64,000 nucleotides of DNA from Vicia villosa (GCF_029867415.1 NW_026705405.1:124001-188000), one strand, 5' to 3'. Shown: positions 10,093-21,643, counted from the stretch's first letter. A program made the numbers and translations. The notes: generated by a model not told the origin, from the sequence alone.

Positions 10093-10878
10093 TAATATTA
10101 GTTCAAAGTCTATACAATCCAAGTTTACAACTTCTCGCTTAATCACTACCTTGTGCGACTTCTATCTAGAACCCTTTAGATATGAGACCCCTCTCTCATT
10201 TCCTACAACCTAATCACCTCAGTGATAAACCAGTTCCCAAAAAACAGAAGATCACACTTCCAATAAACAATACTTAGTCTTGCATAAAAGCTTCAACTAA
10301 GAACAATACTCGGCTCTTTTCTTAAAAGCTCATGAGTTAGAACAATCAGTCTACCTCAATGTATCAGAAGATACATGAGTGACATACAAAGAAAAATACA
10401 AAAACCTTAATAGACTCCCAAAACTTAAACCCTTATTTTGCACCCACGGTTTGTTGTTGTAAATGCTTGTTCTATTAGATTTCGCAAGTCCTTATTTATA
10501 GATTTTTGCAGTATGAGCTTGGACTTGAATCAAATCCAATCTTCTCCTTTCCAATCAGCAGTAAGATCTTCACAAAATGTCTCCAAGATCCTTTTTAGGA
10601 AACCAAATCAATTTTGCACTGCCCCTAAAATATCCTTGATTGGTTGCACTTGTATGAGTACTAGAATCTTCCAGAATCTCATATTTTTCAATCAAATCTT
10701 CAAGGATTTAAACCAACTGTACTGTCATGATGTTCTGGTGTAACATGTCATAACATCTTGCAGAACATATGTTACAAATGCATGACAGCAGAACCTGTCA
10801 TGATAGTTGGTAAAGATATTACAACATCTTCTCGATAAGAACCATGTTTTAGGAAAATTTATGCCAATCATAAAACCA
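10090..10878 (-). repeat. Probable LTR of the minus-strand Copia element
   Basis: On the minus strand the segment starts TGGTTTTATGATTGG (at 10878) and ends CTAATATTATCA (at 10090), giving TG...CA ends. It is preceded by the purine tract AAAGGGGGAGA (about 10888-10898), as expected for a 3' LTR. Its paired 5' LTR was not found, so the borders remain provisional. Confidence 0.5.
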
Positions 10879-11849
10879 TGGATCTATAAATCTCCCCCTT
10901 TAGAAAATTGTGGCTAAAACAACCAAAGCACAGTAAATCTTGGACATAGGAATAAAACCACAAACAAAAACACAAGCTACATGAAAACATGTAAAATTTG
11001 TACAAATCAACACAGCTCCAGCACAACACAAGAGCTAGTACAATCAGACAAGCCTATTACTCCCCCTGTCATACATAACCATTTCTCCCCCTCAAGGAGA
11101 AAACCCAAACCACCAGAGAATCTAGAATCCAAATCACCAAATATGAACTTTCCAAGTTCACACATCAGAGACACATACAGCAGAAGATAAATCAACCTTG
11201 CATCAGGATTCTTCATAACAGGCAAGATGTCAGAATATCATGTAAGATATCACGCACATAAATCCTCCAGTGGCAGCAACAACAACAACAAGCATGACAA
11301 ACTATCATGCTCCCCCTAAATAGTTGCATCCAGCAAGCAACCACAATCACTACTCTCCGCTTAGCAGTAGCACAATCGTATCAAAATGCTAATCAACATG
11401 TCAAGACATGTTTCATAACATCAGGATTAACACAATACACCAATGTTTTACTCTCCTTTTTTGCCAAAAATTGACACACAAAAATAGAATAAATACATAA
11501 ATGGAAGCACACACATTGCACACAAGCAGTAAACACATATAGAAGCACAAAACTCAATGGAAACACATAATTCTAATGGAAACACACAACTTTAGATCAT
11601 CTTCAGGTGGTCTTCCACCTCTTGCCCTTGTCAAAAATCCTTATGCACTCCATGTGGTTGTCTTGCAGAGATCTTTTGTTCCATCCTTCAACATTAACAC
11701 TCTGCTTAGGCTTCTCAAGTCTCAGAGAATAGAGGAAAGATGTAATAATAGTTACATTCCTCAATGTCTACAATTACTATAACTCCTCAATATTGCAAGT
11801 TCTAATCCCACTGTTTTTGTTCTCAATATGACTTGTTTTAAACATAACA
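10879..11849 (-). other. Copia 3' non-coding region with repeated purine tracts
   Basis: On the minus strand this has repeated GGGGGAG(A/C) tracts (near 11060, 11080, 11310, 10890) and an AAAAAAGGAGAGTAAAA run at about 11450, as found between pol and the 3' LTR in SIRE-type elements. No intact ORF is present. Confidence 0.55.
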
Positions 11850-11967
11850 CTAAGTTGTTCCTTGTTGTCCATATGCTACAAAGTAACAAACTTCCCTTTA
11901 ACAAAATTCTTAATTAGTTGGATATAACTATCAATATTCCTGTTCCAGCCATTTTGAATTAGATATC

Positions 11968-13321
11968 TGATAACTGACCGGTAAAATAGCAAGTGTACTA
12001 TTTTTACCGATGTAGTAATAAGTGGATTAATTTTCCCAAGTATCGAACTTGCGGACTGCGTAGGAATTATATGTTTTAGAATAGTGCAATGGAATAAAAA
12101 GTCATCGGAGTATTTGAATTTGATTATTTAATTGAAATGACAACTTAAGTAAAATAAAAGGCTTAAATGTTTTGACTAATGAAAAAGTATAAAACTAGTT
12201 AGGATAGATGTATGAATTTCTCTGTAATGAAATAATTTCCAATTAACAGATTGACTTTAGAAATTCTCTACTATCGACACCGAACATTGATTTTCCCTAA
12301 TTCCTTAGTGAAAAACTTCTTGAGATTAAAACCCTCTTTCAATTCCTTAACAAGATAATTTTATCTCAAGATTCTATAAGACATAGCCCGGATAATTTGA
12401 TCGCTACACATCAAACCCTTATTCCTAAGTGATTCTTAATTATAGCGTTATGATTAAAAAATCATTGAGGTAGTTTGTCCGACAAAACCCCAACCGTAAA
12501 TCAACACATATATTTTCCAATATATTGAAGCAATAAGAACTTTTAATCATAAACTTAATCTCATAAAGATAATCCGAAAATAACGGTAAAGATTATTCAT
12601 TACATCACATGATCCAGGGACATCAATCCTAACAAGTAAGAGTTTAGCTACTCATGGAAATTGTTAGCATAATAATGATTAAAGATGAAGACATTACAAT
12701 TGGTTGAATCGGAATTGATCTTCAATCACGGATGCTCTTGAAGATTTCTTCGCTCAAGCCCTAGTGCTCTCAATCTTCTTTTTCACGTTCTCGGCTATCA
12801 AAAAAGTGCTTTTCTCCTTTCCAAACGGTGACTAAATAACTCTCAGCAAATATTCCCTTCTGAAAAGTCCATCATGCCCTTCCTTAAGTGACAAAGTCCA
12901 AAGATTTAAAACAAAACTTTTTCTGCGCACACGTCTGACACGACCGTGTCATGGGACACGGGTGGCCGTGTCAGACTTCTGACTTAATGGTTCCAAGATT
13001 TTGAAATATTTTCCTTCAGCAAGTGTGACACGGCCGTGCATGTCACAGGACACGGGTGGCCGTGTCACAGCTCTGTCTCGCTGCAAACCACATTTCCTTG
13101 ACTCGAATCGTGCCCTGTTCCTGCAACACTTAAACACTACCAATACAAGATCAAAAGCAATAGAAAAACCAACAAAAACTAGAAAATATAACACATCAAA
13201 CTCAAATATGAAAATACGCAAAATTAGAAAGAACAAGACTAAAACGATTAAAACTACCACCGAATGAAGTGTTCTTCCATTGATCAGAACATAGAAACGA
13301 GGTGAAATTTGTGGCCGATCA
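11968..13321. repeat. Probable solo LTR inserted in Copia RNase H
   Basis: A 1354-bp block with TGAT...ATCA ends (TGATAACTGACCGG...GTGGCCGATCA) is flanked by ATATC (11963-11967) and ATAAC (13322-13326), a 5-bp duplication with one mismatch. It interrupts the Copia RNase H between LHCGDLNVI and the continuation on the far side. It contains no retroelement genes, so a solo LTR fits. A notable part is two GC-rich dyads with GACACGG..CCGTGTCA units at about 12937-12977 and 13023-13069. The ORFs that cross it have no family resemblance. Confidence 0.68.
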
Positions 13322-13326
13322 ATAAC

Positions 13327-13560
13327 ATTCAGATCCCCACAATGTAATGTTATAACATCATGTTTAACATTATAATCCTTCAACAGTTGTTTCATCCTTA
13401 TTAATTCAGAGAAACTTCCTCTTATTTCCCTAAGTTCACATTTAGTAGTATACCAACAAGCACTTACTTGCTTCTTATTGATCTAGAAAAACAGACTGTT
13501 CCTCAAGGAAAAACATCCATCAGTATTAATTTAGTGATGTCCCCTTCATTAGGGTATCTT
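13327..13560 (-). pseudogene. Copia RNase H fragment (SIRE-like)
   Basis: The minus-strand translation gives TDGCFSLRNSLFF, then INKKQVSACWYTTKCELREI, then ELIRMKQLLKDYNVKHDVIT and LHCGDLNVI. It matches Copia RNase H, in which this region normally reads like WMKQML.DY.V..D...L.CDN.SAI. The reading frame continues at 11962-11850 (FVKGKFVTL, HMDNKEQLSVMFKTS) beyond the inserted LTR. The DN metal-ligand motif has decayed to GD. Confidence 0.72.
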
Positions 13561-13699
13561 ATAATCAATTCCTTGGATTATTTTATCTGTTATACAGTAG
13601 AGAGACCTTTGCTGGATTGAGAACCCACTGATTCAATGCTTATGAATTCACAAATTTCCTCTCATAATGCTCCATCAGTCTTCACATAAGATGTTCCAA

Positions 13700-14078
13700 C
13701 ATTGTATTTGACATCCATCTTCTCTTTAGTAATAGAATCATCAATAACCACACTAATGAGTTCCATTGTACTCTAATTCTAGATTAAAATATTCTGTAAG
13801 CTTGCTGTGTGAAGAGTAACCCAAAAATATCCCTACATCTTTTATGGGATCTTTGTCAGTCAAGATATAACATCTACTTCCAAAGATATGAAAATATTTG
13901 ACTAGAGCTTCCTTCCTTTCCATAACTCATAGAGAGTGGTTGAAGTACCTCCTCTCAAGGCGACCCTGTTATGAATATAGCATGCAGTATTCATAGCTTC
14001 AGCTTAAAACTCCAATGACAATTGCTTAGCATGAAGCATGACTCTAACTGTTTCTTGTATAGCTCTAGACTTCTGCTC
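13700..14078 (-). pseudogene. Copia integrase, distal part
   Basis: The minus-strand translation reads QKSRAIQETVRVMLHAKQLS, then AEAMNTACYIHNRVALRGG, LYELWKGRKALVKYFHIFGS and IFLGYSSHSKLTEYF, with a stop after LSLEF. It directly continues the integrase of 14987-15470; the break is the inserted hAT-type element. Typical of Copia integrase C-terminal sections. Confidence 0.85.
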
Positions 14079-14978
14079 TAGGGGTGATCAAAACCAAACC
14101 AACCCAATAGAAAACCGCAAACCAAACCAAACCAAACCGAAACCGCAAAAAACCGCATTTGGTTCGGATTAGTTTGGGTCATCTTTTAACAAAACCGCAC
14201 GGTTCGGTTCGGTTTGCGGTTTGTATTTTGTAAACCGAACCAAACCGAATCAAACCGCATTATGTTACAACCTAACTTTTACTTAACTCACATTCAACCC
14301 AAACTTAAATCTATAATACCTTAACCTTATGATTAGGAACAATTTTCTTATCCTTACACACATGATTTTAGTCCCTATCTTCTCAAATCTCTAATAGCAT
14401 TATCGCGCCTTCTTTGCCACATACATCTTCCATCTTTTTCTATAATCTCTACTCTCTTATATTCTTTCTTTTTCACCTTCTCATTTTTATGCAAATATTA
14501 TTTATTTCAGTTTCGTTTTTATGGCACATCTTCTTCTCTAATATCTCAACTTTTTTGTTTTTTCTTTTTCACCTTCCCTAATCTCTCGTCTCTTTTATTT
14601 TTTTGTTTCATTCTAATCATTTTTATATTGTTTCATACTATTATTTTATGTTTATTAGTTCACTTTTGTCTAATTTAATTTTTACAAATTAAATAGAAAG
14701 TTGTCGTCAAAATATGACGAGTTTTGTTGTTATTTGATAGTGTATGAATGTCTAAATACAAAGTTATGTTGTCATCTATATGTATATGTGTGGTTCAATA
14801 AAATATTTATAAAAAACCGAACCAACCAAACCGAACCAAACTGCATTAGTTTGGTTTGGTTTGGTTCGGATTTTTTTTAAAAGCCAACCGAACCAAACCA
14901 AACCGCACAATGTTTTCTCTTGCGGTTCGGATGATTTTTTTCGTCAAAACCGCCCAAACCGCACCGCGAGCACCCCTA
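14079..14978. mobile_element. 900-bp non-autonomous hAT-type element with GGTTTGGTTCGG repeats
   Basis: Ends TAGGGGTG...CACCCCTA and a perfect 8-bp duplication TTCTGCTC (14071-14078 and 14979-14986). Both arms are packed with AACCAAACC/AACCGAACC units in one orientation and their complement (GGTTTGGTTCGG) in the other. The centre (about 14270-14810) is unrelated AT-rich DNA. No transposase is present. It splits the Copia integrase. Confidence 0.92.
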
Positions 14979-14986
14979 TTCTGCTC

Positions 14987-15470
14987 AATAATCTCATCTT
15001 GATGAGAAGAGAGTTCATGACTAATACCTTTAAAATCACAAAATTCATAGAATTTTGCATCCTCAAACTCTTTTTCCTGGCCACTTCTAACTTTGACAAT
15101 TACACCATTCTTCTCCTCTTGAATAGTTTGACACAAATCTTTGAAGACTTCAAAGGTGTCTGATTTTTCTTTAAGAAATTTCATCCATGTATACCCAAAA
15201 AAATCATCTATAACCACATAGACATCCCTCTTTCCACCCAAGCTTTCTATTTGCATTGGTCCCATTAAGTCCATATGAAGAAGTTTCAGCACTTTAGAAG
15301 TATTTTGATGTTGCAATATTGGGTGTGACATCTTGGTAATTTCACACTCATCACAGACTTTCCATTCTTCAAACTTGAGCTCTGACATTCCACTAATTCC
15401 TCCTCTAGATATGATTTCCTCCATTCTTTTGAGATGAAGGTGTCCAAGTTTCTGGTGCCATATTTTTTAG
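14987..15470 (-). pseudogene. Copia GAG-pre-integrase and integrase N-terminal part
   Basis: The minus-strand translation begins IWHQKLGHLHLKRMEEIISR (zinc-binding HHCC region; C at VCDECEITK), then LHMDLMGPMQIESLGGKRDV and VIDDFFGYTWMKFLKEKSDT, ending DEIIEQN at the hAT insertion. The catalytic region is present but decayed: the second aspartate region reads VRSGQEKEFED where active copies have RSDHG.EFE. The family integrates retrotransposon cDNA. Confidence 0.88.
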
Positions 15471-15474
15471 AACG

Positions 15475-16615
15475 TGATTTGGTTCTACTATATAATCTCT
15501 AGTTTTGATGATAATAATACATATATTTTATATGTAACAATTTTGTACTTTAATGGTTTCTTAAGTGTGCATATATTATAATTTATTTGATTCTGGAAAG
15601 TTATCTGGAAAGATCATTAGAGTCATTGCTAGCACGCATCGGAAGAACTATTGTATCCGCTTCTAAAGAAACATCAGCAGTTCTGATGAATGTTGAATGT
15701 TCACTAGAAAAGGATCTCCATGTGTATCTTAGATAATCTTTTGCTTCCAGATCAAAAGTCAAGATTTTCAGCTCAGAAGTCAAGATTTGGTTCTCAGATT
15801 TTGTTTCCATCTTTGAATATAAGGTTTTAACTTTGAATACTTTGATACTTTTGGAACACTCATCTGACGTGATCTCTTCTGGACTCACCATTACTTTAGA
15901 TCAGAAGTATTTATTTAGAAGATAAGATCATGAACTTGCACTAGAAGAAATAGTACAACAGTATAATACCCATCCCACTATGGTGAAAACGTATGTACAA
16001 ATTGTTATGCTCTTTGTCTCCCAGGATCTCATACTACTGTTATGTCATCTGACAACGATAGTGACGTTTTTTCCTTCCCAACGGTATACTTTTTGGGCTT
16101 ATATAAAGGATCATTATTTCATTAAAGAAGAAACAGAGAAGAGAACAGATTGACAGTTACAGCGCAAAAATAATCACGTAGAAAAATATTCATCCAAGAG
16201 AAACTCAAAACACAAAGAATTGTTTCTCATTTTTGTGTATAAACATTTGTTCTTAACTTTGTTTCATTTGCTTATCTAGAAGCACTATTGTAAACACTTT
16301 CTATTGTAAATCTTTTGAGATTTATTTTCCCCTCAAGTGACTAGGTGATAGTTTGTATACTTGAGAGGGCTAAGGTGTTTTCTAACTCTTAGACATTTGT
16401 TTGTAATCTTTCAAGATTAATGGATTAAGTCCTTTTTGAAGGCGAAATCACCTTGACGGGTGGACAAGATTAGCTTTGTTTAAGGTGAACTTGTATAAAC
16501 CGATTGTCATTTTTCTTTCTTAGCTTGCTTATCTTGATTATTTGTGTGAATAGTATTATTAAGCAAAAAGTTTTTGAAAATCCAATTCGAACCCTTATTT
16601 CTTGTGTTTTTCTCA
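15475..16615 (+). repeat. SIRE-type LTR, plus orientation (probable solo LTR)
   Basis: The block runs from TGATTTGGTTCTAC to ...GTGTTTTTCTCA (TG...CA). It shows typical SIRE LTR features: TTTTGATGATAATAATACA near the 5' end, a TATA box (TATATAAA, 16100-16107), then GGACAAGATTAG-type and CAATTCGAACCCTTATT sequence at the 3' end. It cuts the minus-strand Copia gene between DEVKL and WHQKLGHL. I see no clean 5-bp duplication (GAACG left, ACCTT right), so the insertion history may be complex. Confidence 0.65.
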
Positions 16616-16729
16616 ACCTTAAATAGTTTCACTTCATCCTCATTGGTTGTTGAACATGTGGAAGAGTAAGCAGTTCTTTGAGATTCCCACAAGTAACAGT
16701 TGTCTTTAGCTTAAAAACAAAAAAAACAC

Positions 16730-17589
16730 ATTGTTATAGTCGATTAGCTTAAAATCAACCCAAAAGTCCTTGTGATACGACTCGAGTGTCACTTCCCTAA
16801 ACTATAGTTTATTTTCTCGTTTTGACCCGTGTGTGGCAGCAGATCAAATTTAGCCTATTAAAAGCTCTATAATTTCTCACAATCTCTTGAAAACATATCA
16901 GTGCATGTGAGGAATTGATAAAAAAATCTAATAAATTGGGAATTTTTTTCACTGCCTAATTGATTAGTGACCATGTATAATCGATCATAGAAAGGAAAAT
17001 GATTTCCTAATCATTAGAAACACTTTGAATCGATTAAACATAAAGACCTTTAAAGTCTACTTTTCTGAATTAGGGTTAGCGCCTTTTGGAGCACCTTAAT
17101 CGATTAAATGATGGTTTAATCTATTAAATAATTTAATTTGCCCCATGAATCATTTCCTTTTTGAGATAAACCATCTCCTATATGTTCCATACTAGAACTA
17201 GAATTGTGATTGATTAATGATGATAGACTTATGATGTGGTGGTTCCCATCTTCAATACGATAATGCGAGGGTGAACTTGCAAGGTTAACACTCAAACACC
17301 CAAATGAGTTACATAATCCAAAATGCGTGAAGTGAAGTATGAGATGAGATAGTGTACCTCAAGTCTCATGTGTGTAAATTATATATGATGCATAATTTTA
17401 TTTGGGTTTTGCATTATTGAACTTGATATTTGGATCTTACTCGTATTGGTCATTTGGTCGACCCATAACACTATATAAAGGAGGCATCTCCTCATTCCAT
17501 AACTTGATATTATTTTCTTGGACACATGTGATACGAGCAACTGATGTATGGCCCAACTCTATCCAGTCTCCAAACTTGACACCACTAAT
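16730..17589. other. Retroelement debris with TTAATCGATTAA palindromes
   Basis: About 16740-16830 resembles the border of the LTR-like repeat type seen at 11968-13321 (GTATCACAAGGACTTTTGGG on the minus strand). 16930-17140 has repeated AATCGATTA palindromes. 17340-17590 may be a decayed protease region of the Copia element upstream, but stops prevent a firm call. Confidence 0.35.
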
Positions 17590-18370
17590 ACACTAACATT
17601 CTCATAACTATCTTCATCGGAGGAAACTGCAATCTAAATAAAATCTTCATTGTCACTCTCTTTAGATAATCCATGTTGAAATGAACAATTTTTTATATAT
17701 AAAGAATTTTGTCCTTGATTTGTAAAACCTCTTTGATTTGAACATTCCTTCATGCTCACTTGTTCCTCTAGAGACACTCAAACTTTCATCACTATCGCCA
17801 ATCTTTAATCTTCCACCTTTGATTTTTTTGGATCTTAGAGTCGTGTAGACATTATTCAAAGTAACAATACCTTCTTTACTATAAAAAAATGACACCCTTA
17901 AAATACTTAAAGAATGTGGATAACGAGTTCGACAAGAGTAGAGTCTTCTCTTCATCATTAATCTTCACTTCAATATTCTCAAGACCATTAATAATATTGT
18001 GAAATTTTGCCAACTTCTTCACTATAAATATGTTCCCTACCATTTGTAATTAGTAAGTCGTTATTTAAGACACAACCTGTGAGCCAAAGACTTGTTTATA
18101 TACAATGATTCAAGTTTTACCAACATCGAAACCCAAATCTTCTCCCAGGCGACTTCCCTTAAAACTTATCCATGAGGTACAAGATAATGACATTTTTATC
18201 CTTATTAACTATCTCGATCTTCTCTACTTCTATTAAAAGTTCAAGCACTGATGCCTCACCCGTCAATATTTTCATACAATTCTCTCTAGTTAAGATTGCT
18301 TGCATTTTCATTTTCTACAATCCCAAATCGTTATCTACAAAAACCTTTCAATATACCATTTAGAACCCAT
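17590..18370 (-). pseudogene. Copia gag remnant (Tork-like)
   Basis: The minus-strand start ATG (18370-18368) gives MGSKWYIERF. Broken frames then give FGIVENENASNLN-like sequence, VLREVAWEKIWVSMLVKLES, LYINKSLAHRLCLK and KEGIVTLNNVYTTLRSKKIK, then SVSRGTSEHEGMFKSK (17662-17958). These follow the order of a Copia gag ending just before the zinc knuckle. Several stops and frame changes make it non-functional. The gag type differs from the SIRE-like pol next to it, so a second, separate element is likely. Confidence 0.72.
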
Positions 18371-19524
18371 GGTGCTCACTCGTAAATAAAACCCTTTAGC
18401 GCCACAGTGCACATCATTTGTTGTTAAATTGTAGAATAATTAAAAGCGCTTCAGAAGAATTATTTAAAGTTCAGTCACACCAAAAAATTTAATGTGCAGG
18501 GACAAAGAGAAATGACAACCAAAATAAAAGACCATTAACAAGAATTAACTTTATGTGCAATAAGACACTAGTTTAAATTGACAGAAGAATATAAAGTAAA
18601 GACAATAAATACAGTAATTTGTTTACCCAATTCGAGCAAACGATCTGCTATAGGAGAAAACAACTGTGGATCAATATACTTCAAAGAGTTGTTACAAAAT
18701 ATTACAAATGAGTTACACGAAAATAGTCACCCAAGTTCCCAAGAAAATACCCTATTTTCTACTCAAGTGTTTCCCAATTTCTCAAACTCTAGATATATAA
18801 ATCACTTAAGTCCAATGTGTTTAGAAATGTTTCCCAACCCCTATTAGATATCTCCAAGGGTTTGCAAAATTCAAAGAACACACTCTTAGAAATTTACCCT
18901 TACCTCTCTAGAATTACCATTAGGACTTTAAAACCTCAACCTCTATCTTCAACTCTAAAGTTCTAAAGGTTATGATAACAAACATGCAAGTGATCCATAT
19001 TTATAATTGTTGAAATCCAACAAATCCATAATAAGCCAAAAACTCAACCAATTAACGAACAAATTCATGCACTAAAACAAAGAAGCTAAATAAACCCACG
19101 AACCGAAAAATCATACATGATGACCAAAAACCCGAACCGTCGCATACCAGTCTGCACCACCGCCCAACCACTACCACCATAAATTTTCAATTTTCGATTA
19201 TTGTCTCCTTCCATCATCGACCATCTCCACATGATTACCTTCCCGCAGTTCTGACACATTCTATCAATATACTGAATTCCTTTATAATTTTTTTGATTTT
19301 TACAATCTCAAAATATCATTTTTTTCATTATCACTTAAATTTTTAAGACATACTTCAACAATATCTTAGACTCAACAATTCTACTTACAATAATAACAAA
19401 TTTATATAATATTTATCTTGTGTTGGCGCACTAATAACGATATGTAAGACATTACAATAAATAAGTAAATAAAGAGAACCATAATTATCTGTTTCTAGAA
19501 ACCAATATCAATCATAATTAAAGT
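18371..19524. other. Probable LTR/leader of the minus-strand Copia gag element, then intergenic DNA
   Basis: On the minus strand, TGTTGGATTTCAACAATTA begins at 19022 and is followed by TATAAATATGG, an LTR-like start and promoter. The other border and a primer site are not recognisable. 19030-19524 holds nothing I can identify. Confidence 0.3.
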
Positions 19525-19532
19525 TTCACAAC

Positions 19533-20118
19533 TAGGGGTGGAAATAAGCGAGGCCAATAACAGGGGTCTAAGGTCTAGCCTACATAGGCCAAGGACATGC
19601 CAAACATTTTTTTAAATAGAAAAGACTTAGACTTTTTGATAAATCTATTTAGTTAAAAATGCTAGGTCACTGGCCGCAAAAAAACCTTTTAAATCTATCA
19701 GATCAACTTATTTAAATAAATATAAATAATTTTATTATTATTATATAGTATTTGTATTTTAAATTAAAATGCAAAAATAGAGTTTAGTAGTCTAGAAGGA
19801 CTTATGAAAATAAGAAAAAAAAACTTTTTGAACACTATCATAAGTTGTTTTCATAAGTTCTCTAAAGCAAATGAGTATTTAGTCTAAATAATCTTATAAT
19901 TTATTAGTCTATTTTAAGACTAGTTGAATTGCTTATTTGTAAATGTTGAAATAAAATAGGCTTTTATGTAGACTAATAGATCAATTAGACATTTGAAAAA
20001 ACCAGACTCAAGTCTTAAAATAAGCCTTTGATAGGCCACAAGTCAAACTTAGACTTTGAAATTTTTAATAGGTCAGACTTGACAAAGACTAATTCGACCC
20101 AACCTATTTTCACCATTA
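19533..20118. mobile_element. Non-autonomous hAT-type element (586 bp)
   Basis: The left end TAGGGGTGGAAATA and the right end TATTTTCACCATTA are inverted, with two changes. The flanks TTCACAAC (19525-19532) and TTCACATT (20119-20126) match at six of eight positions. The interior has AGGCC/GGCCT and AGACTTG/CAAGTCT units in both orientations and no coding capacity. It is older than the other members of this group. Confidence 0.72.
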
Positions 20119-20126
20119 TTCACATT

Positions 20127-20515
20127 ATGTTTGCCAAAATAGGCTTGTGAACAACTAACTAATACAAGAAGAATATAATTTCCCGTAAAAGTTAAAAGTA
20201 GTGTACTGTCAATATAAATAAATTTTACATAATCATTTAATAAAATTATTATATTCTATAATGTTATATCAATATTTTAAAACTAAAAGCGAGATTTAGC
20301 GTTTGTAATTAGTTAACAATGTAAAAATATGTTGGATTTTTTCTCTCTATAGTATAATTGAAAAAAAGGAAAAACATGAGATCAACAAGTTCATCTTCAT
20401 CTATGTCATCATAATCATCAGATTCATCCTCAAATGAACCTCAAGGGCACTATCATACTGAAAGTTCTCATCCTCACTATCATCATCACTTTCTTCATAA
20501 ACCTCACCCATGTTG
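20127..20515 (-). other. Flank and decayed continuation of the PB1-like ORF
   Basis: Immediately below the ORF stop, another minus-strand frame reads NNMGEVYEESDDDSEDENFQ, an acidic stretch that continues the ORF after a one-base shift. 20127-20350 is AT-rich with no recognised feature. Confidence 0.45.
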
Positions 20516-21112
20516 TTACTGACCTTCAATATTGTTTGAAACTAAGTCAGCTCTTCCTTCCTCATCAATATTTCCTCTAGTTATATTAGCATCTCCTTCT
20601 TCAACAGTAACATTTCCACCATTCAAACCAACTTCTCCTTCTTCTACAACATTATCACCATTCAACCCAACTCCCCCTTCTTCCACAACAACATTGTCAG
20701 CATTCATCTTATTCAATTTATCAGCTATTTCATCATGTAACTGATTAAGAAACTCTTCAACCTCATCTACAAGCTCAACAACAACATCATCCACTGGTCC
20801 ATCATAAAAATCAGGTTGAGACAGTGTGTGTTCAATGTAAATGTCAACACTTTGGTGCACCCTGTAGAGTTCTGCAATTTTTAAAGCACCTGTGTCATCA
20901 ACTAGCGCATTCATACCAAATTGCGGATCCTTGTAATACATTTTCTCAAAGTCCCTATAATCTAATTCTTTCAAAACACCTACTAACTCAAAATAACTCC
21001 ACTTATTAGCATCTACTTTCAACTTATCAACCACGCCTCCCTCATACACACTAAAATCAGAGTCAACGAAATGACCACCATGGTGAATTTTCAGTTCCAG
21101 AATTTCGTCCAT
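20516..21112 (-). pseudogene. Mutator-associated PB1-like domain protein, fragment
   Basis: From ATG at 21112 the product reads MDEILELKIHHGGHFVDSD, then GGVVDKLKVDANKWSYFELV, GVLKELDYRDFEKMYYKDP, followed by an acidic tail with repeated VVEEGGVGLNGDN-like units. This matches the N-terminal PB1-like module found ahead of plant Mutator-type transposases. The zinc-finger and transposase parts are missing. Upstream, minus-strand 21241 (CCAG|GTAAGT) and 21120 (TTAG) could bound a leader intron. The stop at 20516 is followed by more of the same protein in another frame, so the copy is frame-shifted. Confidence 0.58.
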
Positions 21113-21384
21113 GCTCACCTAACACAGTTCATTAACAATATTTCAACCCTAAATCTACAGAAAGCCCTAAATAAACAAAACCCTAAATCTAGTTAAACCC
21201 TAAATTATAACAATACCTAATAACGTGCAGAAAATACTTACCTGGTATAGTGCCTTCGTCTTCAATCGTCCGTGCTTCCTCTTCGTTGCAATCGCTCCTT
21301 CTCCTTCTTCGTATTCAGCTTCTCTTGTTCGCAGTCGCCGTCCACTTCTCCTTCTTCGTTTTGCTACTATGAGGGTTGATTGAG

Positions 21385-21635
21385 GATAGCAATATCATTA
21401 TGTGTACACGTAAGCATTTTTATACCATCTGGAATCCTCTTGACCACGTCATCACACAATTTGCCATCTGGACGCTTTTTCTGACCTTTGGCTAACGTTT
21501 TAGTAACGGAAGGACAAACGTGAATACATTTAGAAACTTAAAGGACCAAAATGGCACGAAAATTAATTGAGGGACCAAAGTGAACCAAAGGGCATACTTA
21601 AGGGACCAAACAGGGTATTTTGCCTAAAATAAAAA
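21385..21635 (-). repeat. Candidate terminal region of the PB1-like transposon
   Basis: The minus-strand sequence starts TTAGGCAAAATACCCTGTTT and continues GGTCCCTTAAGTATGCCC, TTTGGTCCCTCAATTAATT and TTTGGTCCTTTAAGTTTC. Tandem TTTGGTCCCT-type units next to a coding start are common at the ends of large plant DNA transposons. No matching opposite end is found, so the element is truncated. Confidence 0.45.
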
Positions 21636-21643
21636 TGATAATA

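Larger units (their letters stand above)
10090..16720 (-). mobile_element. SIRE-like Copia retrotransposon, minus strand, heavily interrupted
   Basis: Read on the minus strand the pieces are: a pre-integrase stretch (AKDNCYLWESQ...YSSTCSTTNEDEVKL, about 16710-16620), GAG-pre-integrase/integrase (15470-14987 continuing 14078-13700), RNase H (about 13560-13327 continuing 11962-11850), several GGGGGAGA purine tracts (about 11080-11310 and 10890) and a probable LTR (10090-10878). The reverse transcriptase between integrase and RNase H is missing, only about 140-230 bp remaining. Three later insertions split it: 11968-13321, 14079-14978 and 15475-16615. The motifs HMDLMGPMQIESLGGKR and MKQLLKDYNV fit the SIRE/Maximus clade. 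Confidence 0.75.

Noticed and set aside
12949..13395. 148-aa minus-strand ORF
   Set aside because: It joins Copia RNase H codons to the inserted LTR; the hydrophobic middle is LTR sequence read by chance.
14846..15424. Single 192-aa minus-strand ORF as one protein
   Set aside because: The last part (after IIEQN) is translated hAT-type element, not integrase; the true integrase continues at 14078 on the other side of the insertion.
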